Positions 8,506 to 18,700 are shown, numbered from the stretch's first letter. The stretch is DNA of 64,000 nucleotides from Neolewinella aurantiaca (GCF_008014675.1 NZ_VOXD01000013.1:1-64000), one strand, 5' to 3'. Program-made: numbers and translations. The notes: generated from the sequence alone by a model not told the origin.

Positions 8506-9819
8506 TCAGTCCCTGGCGTTTAGTGCTTTTAGCAAATCGGTTCCTTCGGGAGGCAGCGCCATACGCAAGGATTCATCGGGCAGCGCGCCAAGGTTGAAGT
8601 AGGTCAGTGAGTCGGTACTGTCGTCGCGGTAGAGTTTGAAGTCGCCATAGCGCACGGCGGAAGCGGCCCCTTCCGGGCCGCCGTAGGGCGCCGACCAGAA
8701 CAAAAACCGTGGCTTAGCGGATGCTCCCCGAAGCAAATGCAAAAAGCTCTGTCCGTCAGGACTGGCGGCATAGTCTCCCTGACTAAGAGCTTCGCCCACC
8801 GAGGGGAAAATGTCGGTTCCCATCACCTGCTCCAGGCTTGCAAACTGAGTGGTGGCGTAAGCCGGGTAATGAACGATAAACGGCACCCGGATACCTCCTT
8901 CGTAAAGGGTTCCTTTGCCACCCCGTAAGATGCCATTGTCGGTAGGTGGGGTATGCGGCAGCAGTTTTCCTTCGGCGGGCAGATCAAGGCCGCCGTTGTC
9001 TGAAGTGAAAATGATCAGCGTATTTTCCAGTTGTCCGTTTTCGCGTAATAAGTCTACAATTCTACCCACGTTTTCGTCGATGACGGAGATCATCGCTGCG
9101 TACTCCAGGGTTGGGAATTTACGCCAGTGGGTACTGTCAATCAGAGCGCGGTAGCCGGTAACCTGATCTTTGCGGCCTTCAAGCGGGACGTGAGGAGCGT
9201 AGTAGTTCAGAGACAATAGCCACGTGGAATCCCGCCATTTGTCCAGCAGGTCGAGGGCATGATCGGTAAGTTTATCGGTCAGGTAATCGCCAGGCTTTGT
9301 TTCTGCCAAAAGGTCGGCCTGAGGCTGAGTGGAGAAGAAAGGATGGTAGTAGCTGTCGGGGTAGCTTTCGTTGGCCGCGAACACGTGGTCGTATCCCTGG
9401 TTTCGGGGTGATTTGCTGCCGGTACCGAGCTGCCATTTTCCGATGTGGGCAGTAAGCAGCCCGGCCCGTTGGGCTAGTTCGCCCAGCGTTTCGTAATTAC
9501 CGGGCAGGGCACCATGATCGGTCCGGGAGGGGTGCAAACCGGTTTGCAGGGCGGCACGGGATGGCTTACCTGCGGGCGCGGCAGCGTAGGCTTGCATGAA
9601 CTGCACACCCCGGCGCGCCAGCGCATCCAGGTTGGGGCTTTTAACCAGGGGATTCCCGTAGCAGTTGAGGTCGGCCCAGCCGAGGTCGTCGGCCACGATC
9701 AGCAGAATGTTGGGCGGAGACGCAGGAGTTGTAGAAGGCGCGGCCGCAGGTGCAGAGGAAGAGTTGCAGGAAGCAAAGAGGGTAATTATCGGTATTAACC
9801 GCAAAAAACGTAGTATCAT
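8506..9819 (-). CDS. Sulfatase-fold lipoprotein lacking the formylglycine residue (probable pseudo-sulfatase)
   Basis: 437 residues from the ATG at 9819, which gives a lipoprotein signal (MILRFLRLIPIITLFASC, lipobox FASC); an upstream in-frame ATG adds 14 residues. The fold is clear: metal site DDLGWADLNCYG, second metal motif SDNGG, and GGKGTLYEGGIRVPFI. The active-site signature C/S-x-P-x-R reads G-K-P-S-R, so the residue converted to formylglycine is Gly (GGT codon near 9569), and the usual GKWHLG motif reads GKWQLG. Both changes affect catalysis in known sulfatases, so classical sulfate-ester hydrolysis is unlikely; binding or a different chemistry is possible. A copy of the dispersed repeat encodes APAAAP in the linker after the lipid-modified Cys. 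Confidence 0.85.
   Translation of the reverse strand: MILRFLRLIPIITLFASCNSSSAPAAAPSTTPASPPNILLIVADDLGWADLNCYGNPLVKSPNLDALARRGVQFMQAYAAAPAGKPSRAALQTGLHPSRTDHGALPGNYETLGELAQRAGLLTAHIGKWQLGTGSKSPRNQGYDHVFAANESYPDSYYHPFFSTQPQADLLAETKPGDYLTDKLTDHALDLLDKWRDSTWLLSLNYYAPHVPLEGRKDQVTGYRALIDSTHWRKFPTLEYAAMISVIDENVGRIVDLLRENGQLENTLIIFTSDNGGLDLPAEGKLLPHTPPTDNGILRGGKGTLYEGGIRVPFIVHYPAYATTQFASLEQVMGTDIFPSVGEALSQGDYAASPDGQSFLHLLRGASAKPRFLFWSAPYGGPEGAASAVRYGDFKLYRDDSTDSLTYFNLGALPDESLRMALPPEGTDLLKALNARD
9737..9754 (+). repeat. GCAGGTGCA dispersed repeat inside the sulfatase-like gene
   Basis: GGCGCGGCCGCAGGTGCA, a consensus G-rich copy followed by GAGGAAGAG. On the coding (minus) strand it reads in-frame as Ala-Pro-Ala-Ala-Ala-Pro in the linker between the lipidated Cys and the enzyme fold. 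Confidence 0.8.
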
Positions 9820-9991
9820 CTGGTGTGTGGAGTATAGGGGCAGAAAGGTGGAAACCTGCAAATATCTGGTAAAGTTGCGGTCTTATCCTAACGGATGCTC
9901 AACAGAACGATTGCCGGTAAAGAGAATTGCTGTTTAGTGTCAAAAAACGTTGCTCGTACCGTGAGGAGCCACCGGTGCAGCTGTGTATTCC

Positions 9992-9999
9992 TACCTTTG
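9992..9999 (+). promoter_or_regulatory. Bacteroidota -7 box (TACCTTTG) 5 nt before the aminotransferase start
   Basis: TACCTTTG matches the TAnnTTTG consensus exactly and lies 5 nt before the ATG at 10005, so the transcript would be leaderless or nearly so. No TTG at the usual -33 spacing is evident. Confidence 0.6.
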
Positions 10000-10004
10000 T
10001 GGCT

Positions 10005-11183
10005 ATGTCCCAACGATCAAATTTTTTGGCGCACGTTGCCCAAACCAGCCCGGCCCCCATGGGCCTCGAAATTGCTGGAGGCGAAGGCGTTTACCTGCAC
10101 GATGCTTCCGGAAAGCGTTATCTCGACCTCATCGCCGGCATCGGCGTTTCAGCTCTCGGCCACAACCATCCGGCTGTAGTGGAGGCTGTGCAAAAGCAAG
10201 CCGGAGCGTATATGCACACGCTCGTCTACGGTGAGTTCGTATTGGCCCCGCAGGCCGAGTTGGCCGCTTTGGTTACGGCACAGTTGCCTGAGGAACTGAA
10301 CAATGTTTACTTCGTTAACTCCGGCGCGGAAGCGACGGAGGGCGCCATGAAACTGGCCAAGCGCGCCACGGGGCGCGCCGGGTTCATCAGCGCCAGGCAC
10401 TCCTACCACGGCAGCACCCAGGGTGCTGCATCTTTGCAGTGGCCAAAAGATTTTACCCGGGCTTTTCACCCGCTTTTACCTGGTGTAAACCACCTGGAGT
10501 TCAACTCCGACGCCGATCTTGACCTGATTACCGAAAGAACTGCCGCCGTTATTCTGGAAACCGTTCAGGCCGAATGGGGCATCCGTAAGCCGCGTCCCGA
10601 ATGGCTGCGGGCCGTACGCCAACGCTGTAACGAGACCGGAGCCCTGTTGATTTTCGACGAAATACAGGCAGGAATGGGCCGCACGGGAACGCTCTTCGCC
10701 TTCGAGCAGTACGGAGTAGTACCCGATATCCTGCTGCTCGCCAAAGGCTTTGGCGGAGGAATGCCTCTGGGGGCATTCATCGCTAATAAAAAAGTGATGG
10801 ACCTCTTCACCGAGAATCCCGTTTTAGGGCACATCACTACCTTCGGAGGTCATCCGGTAAGCTGCGCAGCAGGCCTGGCTACTCTGAAAACCCTGCTCTC
10901 TGAAACCGAACTTATTTCCAGCGTCCGCGCCAAAGAAACACTCTTTCATCAGTTGTTGGTACATCCGAAAATCAGAGACGTTCGCTCGGCAGGGCTCTGG
11001 TTTGCGGTTGAGCTTGCCGATTTCGATGAAGTCCGCACTACCATCGCCAACTGCCTCGAGCACGGTCTCATCACCGACTGGTTCCTCTGGAACGAACGTA
11101 GTCTGCGCATCGCGCCGCCCCTCACCATCACGGAGGAGGAAATCAGGGAAGCCTGCCGGATTATTTTGGTGGCTTTGGGGTAG
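10005..11183 (+). CDS. Class III PLP-dependent aminotransferase (acetylornithine/ornithine-type)
   Basis: 392 residues from the ATG at 10005; 26 further in-frame residues upstream are not conserved-looking and would span the promoter. Visible motifs are NSGAEATEGAMKLAKRATG near residue 105 (PLP phosphate contact), FDEIQAGMGRTG near 218 (Asp to the PLP pyridine nitrogen), and LLAKGFGGGMPLGAF near 248 with the Schiff-base Lys. GHITTFGGHPVSCAAG near 280 completes the class III pattern. The closest named groups are acetylornithine, ornithine and 4-aminobutyrate aminotransferases; the substrate cannot be fixed from sequence, and no arginine-pathway genes are adjacent. The GNAT gene starts 18 bp downstream. 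Confidence 0.88.
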   Translation: MSQRSNFLAHVAQTSPAPMGLEIAGGEGVYLHDASGKRYLDLIAGIGVSALGHNHPAVVEAVQKQAGAYMHTLVYGEFVLAPQAELAALVTAQLPEELNNVYFVNSGAEATEGAMKLAKRATGRAGFISARHSYHGSTQGAASLQWPKDFTRAFHPLLPGVNHLEFNSDADLDLITERTAAVILETVQAEWGIRKPRPEWLRAVRQRCNETGALLIFDEIQAGMGRTGTLFAFEQYGVVPDILLLAKGFGGGMPLGAFIANKKVMDLFTENPVLGHITTFGGHPVSCAAGLATLKTLLSETELISSVRAKETLFHQLLVHPKIRDVRSAGLWFAVELADFDEVRTTIANCLEHGLITDWFLWNERSLRIAPPLTITEEEIREACRIILVALG

Positions 11184-11201
11184 AACGCTACTTTTAGGCC
11201 A

Positions 11202-11723
11202 ATGTCAGACACAATTACAACCATTCGCCCGGCAAGCCCCGCTGAGTACCCGACGATAGAACTGATCGCCCGTGCTACCTGGCCTTCCGCTTATGGAGAA
11301 ATCCTGACGCCGGAGCAGATCAGTTATATGCTGAATATGATGTACAGTCCCCGGGCAATCGCCGATCAGGTCGCTGCCGGTCAGGAGTTTTACCTCCTTG
11401 AAACCGCGAACATGAGAACGCACAGTAAACAGGTAGTAGGTTACGTCAGCCATCAGGTCGATTACCTGCCCGGAACGACCAAAATACACAAACTGTACGC
11501 TCTGCCCGGCGTGCAGGGCCAAGGCTTCGGCCGCAGAATGGTGGAGCACGTAAAGGAGTTTGCCGCCGCTGCCGGTCAGCAAAAACTTCGCCTCGATGTG
11601 AATTACAAAAACCGCGCGATCGGGTTCTATGAAAAGCTGGGCTTCGAAAGAAAAGAGCGCTGCAATACCGATATCGGCAACGGCTACCTGATGGAAGATT
11701 GGGTGATGGAAATGCCACTCTGA
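11202..11723 (+). CDS. GNAT family N-acetyltransferase
   Basis: 173 residues of the GCN5-related acetyltransferase fold. The acetyl-CoA binding motif A is seen as IHKLYALPGVQGQGFGRRM (about residues 87-105, Q/R-x-x-G-x-G/A pattern), followed by LRLDVNYKNRAIGFYEKLGF (about 128-147), the typical motif B. It transfers an acyl group from acyl-CoA to an amine; the acceptor is not predictable. It begins 18 bp after the aminotransferase and is followed 25 bp later by dtd, so the three genes may be co-transcribed, although a TACTTTTA box lies 5 nt before its own ATG (11189-11196). Confidence 0.88.
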   Translation: MSDTITTIRPASPAEYPTIELIARATWPSAYGEILTPEQISYMLNMMYSPRAIADQVAAGQEFYLLETANMRTHSKQVVGYVSHQVDYLPGTTKIHKLYALPGVQGQGFGRRMVEHVKEFAAAAGQQKLRLDVNYKNRAIGFYEKLGFERKERCNTDIGNGYLMEDWVMEMPL

Positions 11724-11748
11724 TCCTCAAAACAAATGTATTTAACCC

Positions 11749-12201
11749 ATGCGAACCTTAATCCAACGAGTATCCTCAGCCTCGGTAACCATTGGCGGGA
11801 AAGTGTCCGGTGAAATCGGTCCGGGGTTGCTCATCCTGCTCGGCATCGAAGATGCCGATACTTCCGAAGACATCGATTGGCTCTGCGGAAAAATAAGCCG
11901 TCTGCGCATCTTCAGCGACGAAAACGGCCTGATGAACCGCAGCGTGACGGATGTGGACGGTGGCCTCCTCGTCGTCTCGCAATTCACACTATACGGAAGC
12001 ACGAAAAAAGGAAACAGGCCGAGCTTTATCCGTAGCGCGAAACCAGACGTGGCCGTTCCTCTCTACGAGCAGTTCGTGAAAACCCTGGCTTTTACCGCTG
12101 TCCGGACCGTAGAAACGGGCGAGTTTGGCGCCGACATGCAGGTTGCTCTGGTAAACGACGGTCCGGTTACGATCTGGATAGACTCAAAGGCGCGGGAGTG
12201 A
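11749..12201 (+). CDS. dtd: D-aminoacyl-tRNA deacylase
   Basis: Hydrolyses D-aminoacyl-tRNAs, and Gly mischarged on tRNA-Ala, in the cytosol. The 150 residues match the family length. The diagnostic motifs are both present: [17 protein letters not shown] near residue 77 (SQ-T motif) and the cross-subunit NDGPVTIW near residue 137 (Gly-Pro motif). The start [13 protein letters not shown] is the canonical family N-terminus. It follows the GNAT gene by 25 bp and is convergent with the TonB-receptor-like gene, with a strong hairpin between them. Confidence 0.97.
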   Translation: MRTLIQRVSSASVTIGGKVSGEIGPGLLILLGIEDADTSEDIDWLCGKISRLRIFSDENGLMNRSVTDVDGGLLVVSQFTLYGSTKKGNRPSFIRSAKPDVAVPLYEQFVKTLAFTAVRTVETGEFGADMQVALVNDGPVTIWIDSKARE

Positions 12202-12216
12202 TGAGACCGCGGAATA

Positions 12217-12262
12217 CAGAGAGCAGATTTTACCCGATAGGTATGCTGCGTTCTGCTCTCTG
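12217..12262. terminator. Hairpin between convergent dtd and barrel genes
   Basis: CAGAGAGCAGA (12217-12227) and TCTGCTCTCTG (12252-12262) are perfect inverted copies around a 24-nt loop, in the gap between two converging stop codons. Only short T tracts flank it, so a bidirectional terminator is likely but not certain. Confidence 0.6.
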
Positions 12263-12276
12263 AATTTTGCAATCTG

Positions 12277-14817
12277 CTAGAACTCCTTATCTCCGAATTC
12301 ACTTTTAGGCAGTTTGGCTTTATTCGCCAGCTTGGTGAAGTGGTAGCCCACACCCAGGCGAAGAATGTCCGGCTCGTAAACATAGTTCGTTGTAGTGAAG
12401 AAGTTGGGCGTGGAGGTAGTGATGCGTTGCTGGTTATTGTCCCATAGCCCCAGGCTGATGTTTTGCCACTGGAAGGTAAGCGTAACCCGTTGTTCCGGGA
12501 ATTCACGGCGAAGACTGAGGTAAGGATTGAAGAAGCGGCCATCGCGCCCCTGCGCCGTTACCCGCTCGGAGAGATAGTTGACGCCGAGCTGCAGGTCGGC
12601 CAGGCCGAAGATCGGAACATCGGTGGTGGTGTTGATGCTGTAAACCCAGTTGCCCGTATCCACCTCGTCGCCGAAGACCTCGCCCTGGATCTGGTAATGG
12701 TACACGTTTCCGCCGAGAGAAACCCGCCAGTCGTTACCCACAGGGAATACTGTCAGGCCCAGCTCCAGGCCGAGAGCGTCGGCACTGCCGACATTCGTAT
12801 AAATCCGGTTTAGGATGGTGTCGTTGTAAATGGTATTAACCCGATTGATCACATCGCGTGTATGCCGGTAATAGATTGTGGCGAAGGCAGAATTATCACC
12901 GAAGTTGGAGGCTACGCCGAGTTCGACTAAGTCCGTCAGTTCAGGGAGAAGTTCCGCATCGCCCTGTTCCAGGGTTTCGTTGTGTTCACGCTCTGGGAAG
13001 GGAGTCATCTTGAAGGTTGTCGTCCGGTCGATGCGGCGACTGTAACCCGCTTTGAGGTTGAGCCCGTCGCCCAGACGGTAGCGCAGGTTGACGGAAGGAT
13101 AAAAGCCAATACGGTCAAGACGATAGGTGGTGTCCGGCTGGTTGAGTTTTACGGTCCTGTCAAAATATTCGAGGCGAAGGCCGGCGGCGTATTCGAGCTT
13201 CTCCGTCGCTCCGCTGATCTGACTGTAGGCAGCGTGCACATCGCGCCGTAACAAAATGCCGTTGGTGAACTCCGGGTTTTCCACAAAGCGGTTGTTCCCG
13301 AAATCACGATCGAGGTAAAGAAAGTCACCCGGGTGTTTGAGGTAACGAAACTGGTAGCCGCTCTCCCAGGTGGCCGCGCCGAGTTTGCCGGTGTAGTCCA
13401 GGTTGAAGCGGTAGCCGTCGAGCGGATTATCGTTGGTGTTAAATTGATACTGGAGGGAGTCCGTTGAGCCCCGCTCGGGGAGGATAGTGTTGTCCGTAGG
13501 GCCACCCAGGATGGTGCGTTCGTAGAGGCCGGAGATGGCTAGTTTACGGTCGTTGCCGAGGTCGCGTTCATAGTCGAGTGAAGCGATGAAGAAGTCACCT
13601 TTCCTGACGCGGAGGTTTTCGTTGTAAAAGGTGCGTTGATCTAAGACTTCCTCTCTCCGGGGTTGGTTCCCCCGGTCGAGGTAAGCCTGGTAATAGCCTT
13701 CAGGACTGAAGCGGGTACTACTTACTGCGGAAAGGAAAGAGCGGGTTTGGTCGAGGTAGAGAATGTCGGCGGTTCGCCAGACGGTTTTTTTCCCCGCGAG
13801 TAGTCCGGCGCGGAGGTTTTGCTTTTTGTCGGGGGTGTAGTTGACGGTTAACCGGCCGGAGTAGTTTTCGCGGTCGTGGCTGCGTTCGCCGTCGCTGGGG
13901 AATTCGGTGAGTTGATCACCTGCGGGGTTTCTACGTCTCAGGGTATTCACGTACCCTTCCCGCCGCCCGGAGTTGTCATCGCGGCGGTAATCGAGGCCGG
14001 CGGCGATGTCCCACTTTCCGGCGCGGTAGCCCGCGCTGAGGTCGGCAGCGTAGCGTTTCTGAGGGTCTTTGTTGTCGTAGTCTTCGAGGCTGGGCAGGCC
14101 GTAGTTCACGTTTCCGGCTAGGCTCCAGCCGTCGGTGCTGCCTTGTTTCGTGATGATGTTGACGATTCCTGCCTTGCCGTCGGGGTCGTATTTCGCACCG
14201 GGGGTAGTGATGATCTCTACGCTGGCAATGGCGTTGGCGGGTAACTGACTAAGAATGGTAGCGGGGTCGGATTGTACCGGCTGGCCGTCGATCAGAACAA
14301 GAAAGCCGGTCGCGCCGCGCACGGTGATTTCGCCCTGTGAATTAATGGCAACCGAGGGCAGGTTGGCGATTACGTCGGTACCCGTTCCGCCGGTGGCGTT
14401 GGTGAATTGATCGGCGTCGAACTCCTGGCGATCGAGGCGGTGGATATCGGTCAGTTTTTTGCCGGTCACTTCCACTTCCTTCAGGATTTGGGCGCCGGAG
14501 CGCAGGTACAAAGTAAGTTCTTCCGAAGATCGCTCCACGGTAAACACATCGGTAAAAACAGCATCGTAGCCAATAAAACTGGCTTGAAGGATGAACGATG
14601 CTTTCCGGGGTGCATTGATTTCCCAAGCGCCCCCTGCACCTGCGACCGCGCCCGTTATCAGACTGGAGTCGACGGCATTCAACAAACTTACGGTGGCAAA
14701 CTCCACAGGTTCGTTAGTGTCATGATCGAGGACTGTTCCCCGGAGCTTGAGGGTGCTTTGAGCAGAGAGAAAAAGGCAACACAGTAATAACTGCAGGGTC
14801 AGGCAAGATTTGAACAT
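12277..14817 (-). CDS. TonB-dependent receptor-like outer-membrane beta-barrel protein
   Basis: 846 residues: signal peptide (MFKSCLTLQLLLCCLFLSAQ), carboxypeptidase-regulatory-like domain (about 22-110), plug-like domain (about 125-225 with VRGATGFLVLIDGQPVQSDP and IEIITTPGAKYDPDGKAGIVN), then a long beta-barrel rich in alternating aromatic strands and ending near the family-typical LGVGYHF. It belongs to the Bacteroidota outer-membrane barrel group related to TonB receptors. The cargo is unknown and no SusD partner is adjacent, so glycan uptake is not indicated. A dispersed repeat copy encodes GAVAGAGG in a turn of the N-terminal domain. Confidence 0.88.
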   Translation of the reverse strand: MFKSCLTLQLLLCCLFLSAQSTLKLRGTVLDHDTNEPVEFATVSLLNAVDSSLITGAVAGAGGAWEINAPRKASFILQASFIGYDAVFTDVFTVERSSEELTLYLRSGAQILKEVEVTGKKLTDIHRLDRQEFDADQFTNATGGTGTDVIANLPSVAINSQGEITVRGATGFLVLIDGQPVQSDPATILSQLPANAIASVEIITTPGAKYDPDGKAGIVNIITKQGSTDGWSLAGNVNYGLPSLEDYDNKDPQKRYAADLSAGYRAGKWDIAAGLDYRRDDNSGRREGYVNTLRRRNPAGDQLTEFPSDGERSHDRENYSGRLTVNYTPDKKQNLRAGLLAGKKTVWRTADILYLDQTRSFLSAVSSTRFSPEGYYQAYLDRGNQPRREEVLDQRTFYNENLRVRKGDFFIASLDYERDLGNDRKLAISGLYERTILGGPTDNTILPERGSTDSLQYQFNTNDNPLDGYRFNLDYTGKLGAATWESGYQFRYLKHPGDFLYLDRDFGNNRFVENPEFTNGILLRRDVHAAYSQISGATEKLEYAAGLRLEYFDRTVKLNQPDTTYRLDRIGFYPSVNLRYRLGDGLNLKAGYSRRIDRTTTFKMTPFPEREHNETLEQGDAELLPELTDLVELGVASNFGDNSAFATIYYRHTRDVINRVNTIYNDTILNRIYTNVGSADALGLELGLTVFPVGNDWRVSLGGNVYHYQIQGEVFGDEVDTGNWVYSINTTTDVPIFGLADLQLGVNYLSERVTAQGRDGRFFNPYLSLRREFPEQRVTLTFQWQNISLGLWDNNQQRITTSTPNFFTTTNYVYEPDILRLGVGYHFTKLANKAKLPKSEFGDKEF
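14635..14653 (+). repeat. GCAGGTGCA dispersed repeat (C-rich copy) inside the barrel gene
   Basis: TGCACCTGCGACCGCGCCC. On the minus coding strand it reads Gly-Ala-Val-Ala-Gly-Ala in the turn of the carboxypeptidase-regulatory-like domain, where related proteins usually carry a D/N/G-rich turn. Confidence 0.75.
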
Positions 14818-14902
14818 TATGGGGCAAATTAAACTGCAAAATAATCGACTGCCACAAAGAAACTGTGTTCCTGAGTAATACTATGGAGCTAATGGGTTTT
14901 TA

Positions 14903-15721
14903 TCAGATACCCTCGGTTTCAGGAAGAATTTCAACCCACGCCTCCCGCCCACAAACCGGCAACACCGGCCCGGCATTAACGTACGGATACCGAACCCCCG
15001 TCAGGTAAAGCCCCTCCGGTGGGGCCAGGTGGAAACGCTCCAGGCGCTCTCCGGTACGAAGCGCCCGGGCAAAGTCTTCCACCGAAATTTCTCCCTTTCC
15101 GATCCGCATCAGATTGTCCACCAGCAGCCGGATCATACCCCGCAAAAAGCGGTTCGCCACGAACCGCAGCCGAAACCGATCCCCCGCCGCATTGCGGAAT
15201 ATGGTCGCCTCCCGGAAGTGAACGATGGTCGTATTGTGCCGGTCTGGCGCCTTACAGAAGGCCCGGAAATCTTCGTGCTCCAGTAAAAGGGGCAGTGCCC
15301 GGACAACCCGCCCGGGGTCAAATTCGCTGAGGTCGAACAATCCGCTTGCCCGGTCGAGCCAGGCATCTGGTTTGCTGTGCAGGAAATAATCGTAGGTCCG
15401 TTCCGTAGCGTCGAACCGGGCCTGGGCGTTGTCTGGCACCGGCAGGGCGGCGTAGAGCGAAATCCCCGCCGGCAGCCGTTTGTTGACGATGAAAGTATAG
15501 TGCTCCGGCAACGGCTGGTCGGTGCGGAGGTAGGCGTAGAACTGCGTAGCGTGCACACCCGCGTCTGTTCGGCCACAACCGCCCAGAATTACTTCCCTTC
15601 GGTGCACCTTGCTGAGTACTTCTTCCAGTGTTTGCTGTACGGTGATCACCCCGCCGGGCTGGCGCTGCCAGCCGCGATAATCGGTTCCGTCGTAGGCCAG
15701 GGAGAGAAAGTAATGGTGCAT
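14903..15721 (-). CDS. truA: tRNA pseudouridine(38-40) synthase TruA
   Basis: Isomerises U38-U40 in the tRNA anticodon arm. 272 residues, normal length. The catalytic Asp lies in GGCGRTDAGVHA (about residues 47-58), and the start MHHYFLSLAYDGTDYRGWQRQ is family-typical. The C-terminal half includes NRFLRGMIRLLVDNLM near residue 190, also characteristic. It lies 47 bp downstream of the 1187-residue exported-protein gene on the same strand, but a TACCTTCG box 4 nt before its own ATG suggests independent transcription. Confidence 0.96.
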   Translation of the reverse strand: MHHYFLSLAYDGTDYRGWQRQPGGVITVQQTLEEVLSKVHRREVILGGCGRTDAGVHATQFYAYLRTDQPLPEHYTFIVNKRLPAGISLYAALPVPDNAQARFDATERTYDYFLHSKPDAWLDRASGLFDLSEFDPGRVVRALPLLLEHEDFRAFCKAPDRHNTTIVHFREATIFRNAAGDRFRLRFVANRFLRGMIRLLVDNLMRIGKGEISVEDFARALRTGERLERFHLAPPEGLYLTGVRYPYVNAGPVLPVCGREAWVEILPETEGI

Positions 15722-15725
15722 TGGG

Positions 15726-15733
15726 CGAAGGTA
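15726..15733 (-). promoter_or_regulatory. -7-like box (TACCTTCG) 4 nt before truA
   Basis: On the minus strand TACCTTCG is followed by CCCA and the truA ATG. One mismatch to TAnnTTTG. The spacing implies a leaderless message. Confidence 0.5.
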
Positions 15734-15768
15734 CGGTGCAAAGCAAATTAAGCGCCCGGAGGGTTAGG

Positions 15769-18700
15769 CTAAAAGAAAGCCTGTACCTGCGCCCTCCCAA
15801 CGTGGACCGTTTTGGCTTCGCCGGTCTGGCGCCCTTCGTAGCTAAGCGTAAGTTGTAAATATTCACCGAGCTGTCTGGTAGCGCCTGTGTTCCACAAGAG
15901 ATTACGGCCAGGCTGCAAGCCCTGCAGGAGCGCGTAGCCTACGGGACTGCGGGAGTCGCCATCAAAGGCAATGTCGACCCAGCGGAAGCGGGCCGTGAGC
16001 CAGTTTTTGTAACTGCCCTCCATGTCGAACTCCAGCCGGTCGGTTTGTTCGCCTTCGCCTCCGGCGAGAATGTTTTTCTCTTGCCCGACGATGACCTTTG
16101 TCACGAGCCGGAGGTCTCCGGGCTGCCAGTTGATGCTCGGTTCGGCGCTTTGGGCTTCGATCCGGTAATCTTTGTTGTTGAAAAATTCTGAGTCGGCAGC
16201 CCGGGAACCGGTTACCGCAGCGGCCTCGAGGGATAGCTGGTCGTTCGGGCGGTAACGAAAGCGCAGGGTCCAGTCCTCGATCTGATTGGATTCGTACCCG
16301 GTGGTCAAGACCTGCCGGGTGCGCCGGTCGGAGTTGCTGAGCTGAATGTCGTACTTCGGGTCGGAACCGTTGAAGAACAGGCCGTGCCTGCGTTGTACGT
16401 TCAGGGCTACCAGGCTGGAGTCGGCAATACCGAGTTGGAGTGGATTCCACGCCTGAACGTCGGGGTGGTCTCTCGTTTTTCGGTCAATGATTACACTGGT
16501 GTTCAGGGCGAAGCGGCGCAAGAACTTTTTAACCCCTTTGGCGTCACGCCAAAGTTTTGCCGGGTCCCAACTCAGGGTCTGGTTAAGGGCGACGTTATCG
16601 GTCTGAATAAAGTCATCGCTGAACACAGAAACCCGGACGTAGTCACCGATGTCGGAAAACGGTGCAATTTCCATTTCGTTGGGCTGGATGCGGCCATCGT
16701 TGTTGTACAGGCTATCCTGCCAGATGTATTGCCCCTGACCCGGTCCGACGTAGAGGTACTGGAAATCCACCCGAGGCTCCTGACCGTTACCGACCTGATA
16801 GGTAGTTTGCGTCTTCAGGCTGCGCTCAAGAGCGTTGATGCGGAGGTCCAGCCTGCCCAGAATTGTTCGACTGGGCGTATCCTCCACGAGTTCCCGGTCA
16901 TTGACGATCAGATCCCGGAAAGTGAAGTTGCCACCGAATTGTACGTGCTCGCTGGCGGTGTAATTCCCCTCGGCGGTCAGCTCGCTGGATTCGGTAGAGA
17001 CGATGAGTTCGTCTCCCTTGGGCAGGTGGTCTGTTCGCTGGTTGGCACTGATGCTGAATTTATAGTTTTCGTTGGTAGGCAGGGCCATACCAACGGTGTA
17101 TTTGTCGAACTGAAAAGACAGGGGAGAGAGGGTGTCGATCCCGATAGCCTGCCGTATGGAGCGCTCCCCCTCGTAGGCCGACTGCAGGGTCCATCCTCCC
17201 ATTTTTTCGAATGTTTTACTGATCTTCAGTTTGGGTTGCCGAAAACTGCCATCAGCGACATCGTCTCTGCTTTGCAAGATGCTGATGTTGCCGTCTACCA
17301 GCCAGTTTTTTGCATCGACTTTTATCGAGGCAGCGTGGCGCTGCCCGTTGTAGCTCTGTCCCCTTACGAACTGTTCGTAGTCGTAATCGAATCGTCCCGT
17401 TTTACTTTTTACGAGGCCCAGACCCAAGCCCAGCACTTGCTCGTTTTCCCGCTCCGGCTGAACGGTGCCGAGGCGGTCACTGAGGTTCCAGTTCCGGAAG
17501 AATTCGGAGCTGCGGTAAGGGTTGATGGCATTGAAGCTTCGCTCTACGAATTCGTAGTGTCCGCGCCCGGCGAGGGCCCAGCCTACTGAGTCGGGGCCGA
17601 TGGAGAAGGTCCGGTCGGCGTCGAAGCGCAGCGCGCTTCCGTTGTCGTCCTCGGCATCTTCGCGGCTGAAGCGATTCAGGTCGAGCTTACTGCGGGAGCC
17701 TTCTATTCGTACACTTCCGTTTTTTTTGAACCGGTATTCTCCTCCGAGCGCGATGAGCTGTTGTTGGGTTGGGGCAACAAGCTCGATGACGGGCGAAAAA
17801 CTGCCCTGAGGCGTACAGGTCTCGGGGTTTGAGCCAACGTACCGGAAGACACGCTCGTTGGCCGAGTTTTCAGTATCCAGTTCATACTCTCCGAGGCCGG
17901 CACCGGTTTGGGTAAAAGTGGCAACGTAGCGGCCTGAAGTCGAACTCTTGAGATAAACGGTATCGATGTTGCGGGTTCCGCAGGTGTAGCTGGTGTCGCG
18001 GAGTTCATAGGTGGCGCGCTGTTCCGCGCGCCCGTCAAGGGTGTCGAGGCTCAGGATGGGGATGCCGCCTTCGGCGTCGCCGAATCCGGCGAGTTGAGAC
18101 CGCTGGTTGGCGGTAAGTTCCAGATCGCCGGTGGCGGTACGGCTGTCTTGCTGAGAGTAAGCATTGAGGTAAGCACTGAAGCGTTCAGTGTCGTAGCGTG
18201 TTCCTCCGGTGGCCAGGGTACGGAGGTAGCGTTGGTCGGCAAATTCGTATTCGGCCGTAATCCGGCTGTCGCGGGTAATCAGCCGGCGGGTGGTGAAGGT
18301 CAGCTCCGCGATGTTATAATCTATGATGTAGTCGCCGTCGAGCCCGCGCACGAGCAACTGCCCGTCGAGGTAAATACGTTCCGTGCCGGCAAGCACGATC
18401 AGAAACTGCTGGTTGCCGTTGCCCACGAGTTTGTAGGGCCCCTGATTGCCCTCTATTGGTTCAATTTGCTGCCGGACGAACTGTCCCCTGGCAACTGCTA
18501 TAGACGCTGAGTTGGTGAGCTGGCCCGGGGGCGAATCGTCTTCAGCTGAGCGCCCCGGGGGCGCTGCGCCTCGGACCGGACCCGCACCTGCGTCACCGCC
18601 CGAAACAGTGGTAAACGTCGCGCCTTCGAGTTTTTTGAAATAGCGCAAAAAGTAACCATCGGGGTTACGGAGTTCGTAGTCGCCAGCCGTGAGTGTACTG

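Noticed and set aside
16384-17589. Open frame of 401 codons on the plus strand opposite the 1187-residue gene
   Set aside because: Antisense to a frame with a good signal peptide and barrel-like pattern; the antisense product has no recognisable features.
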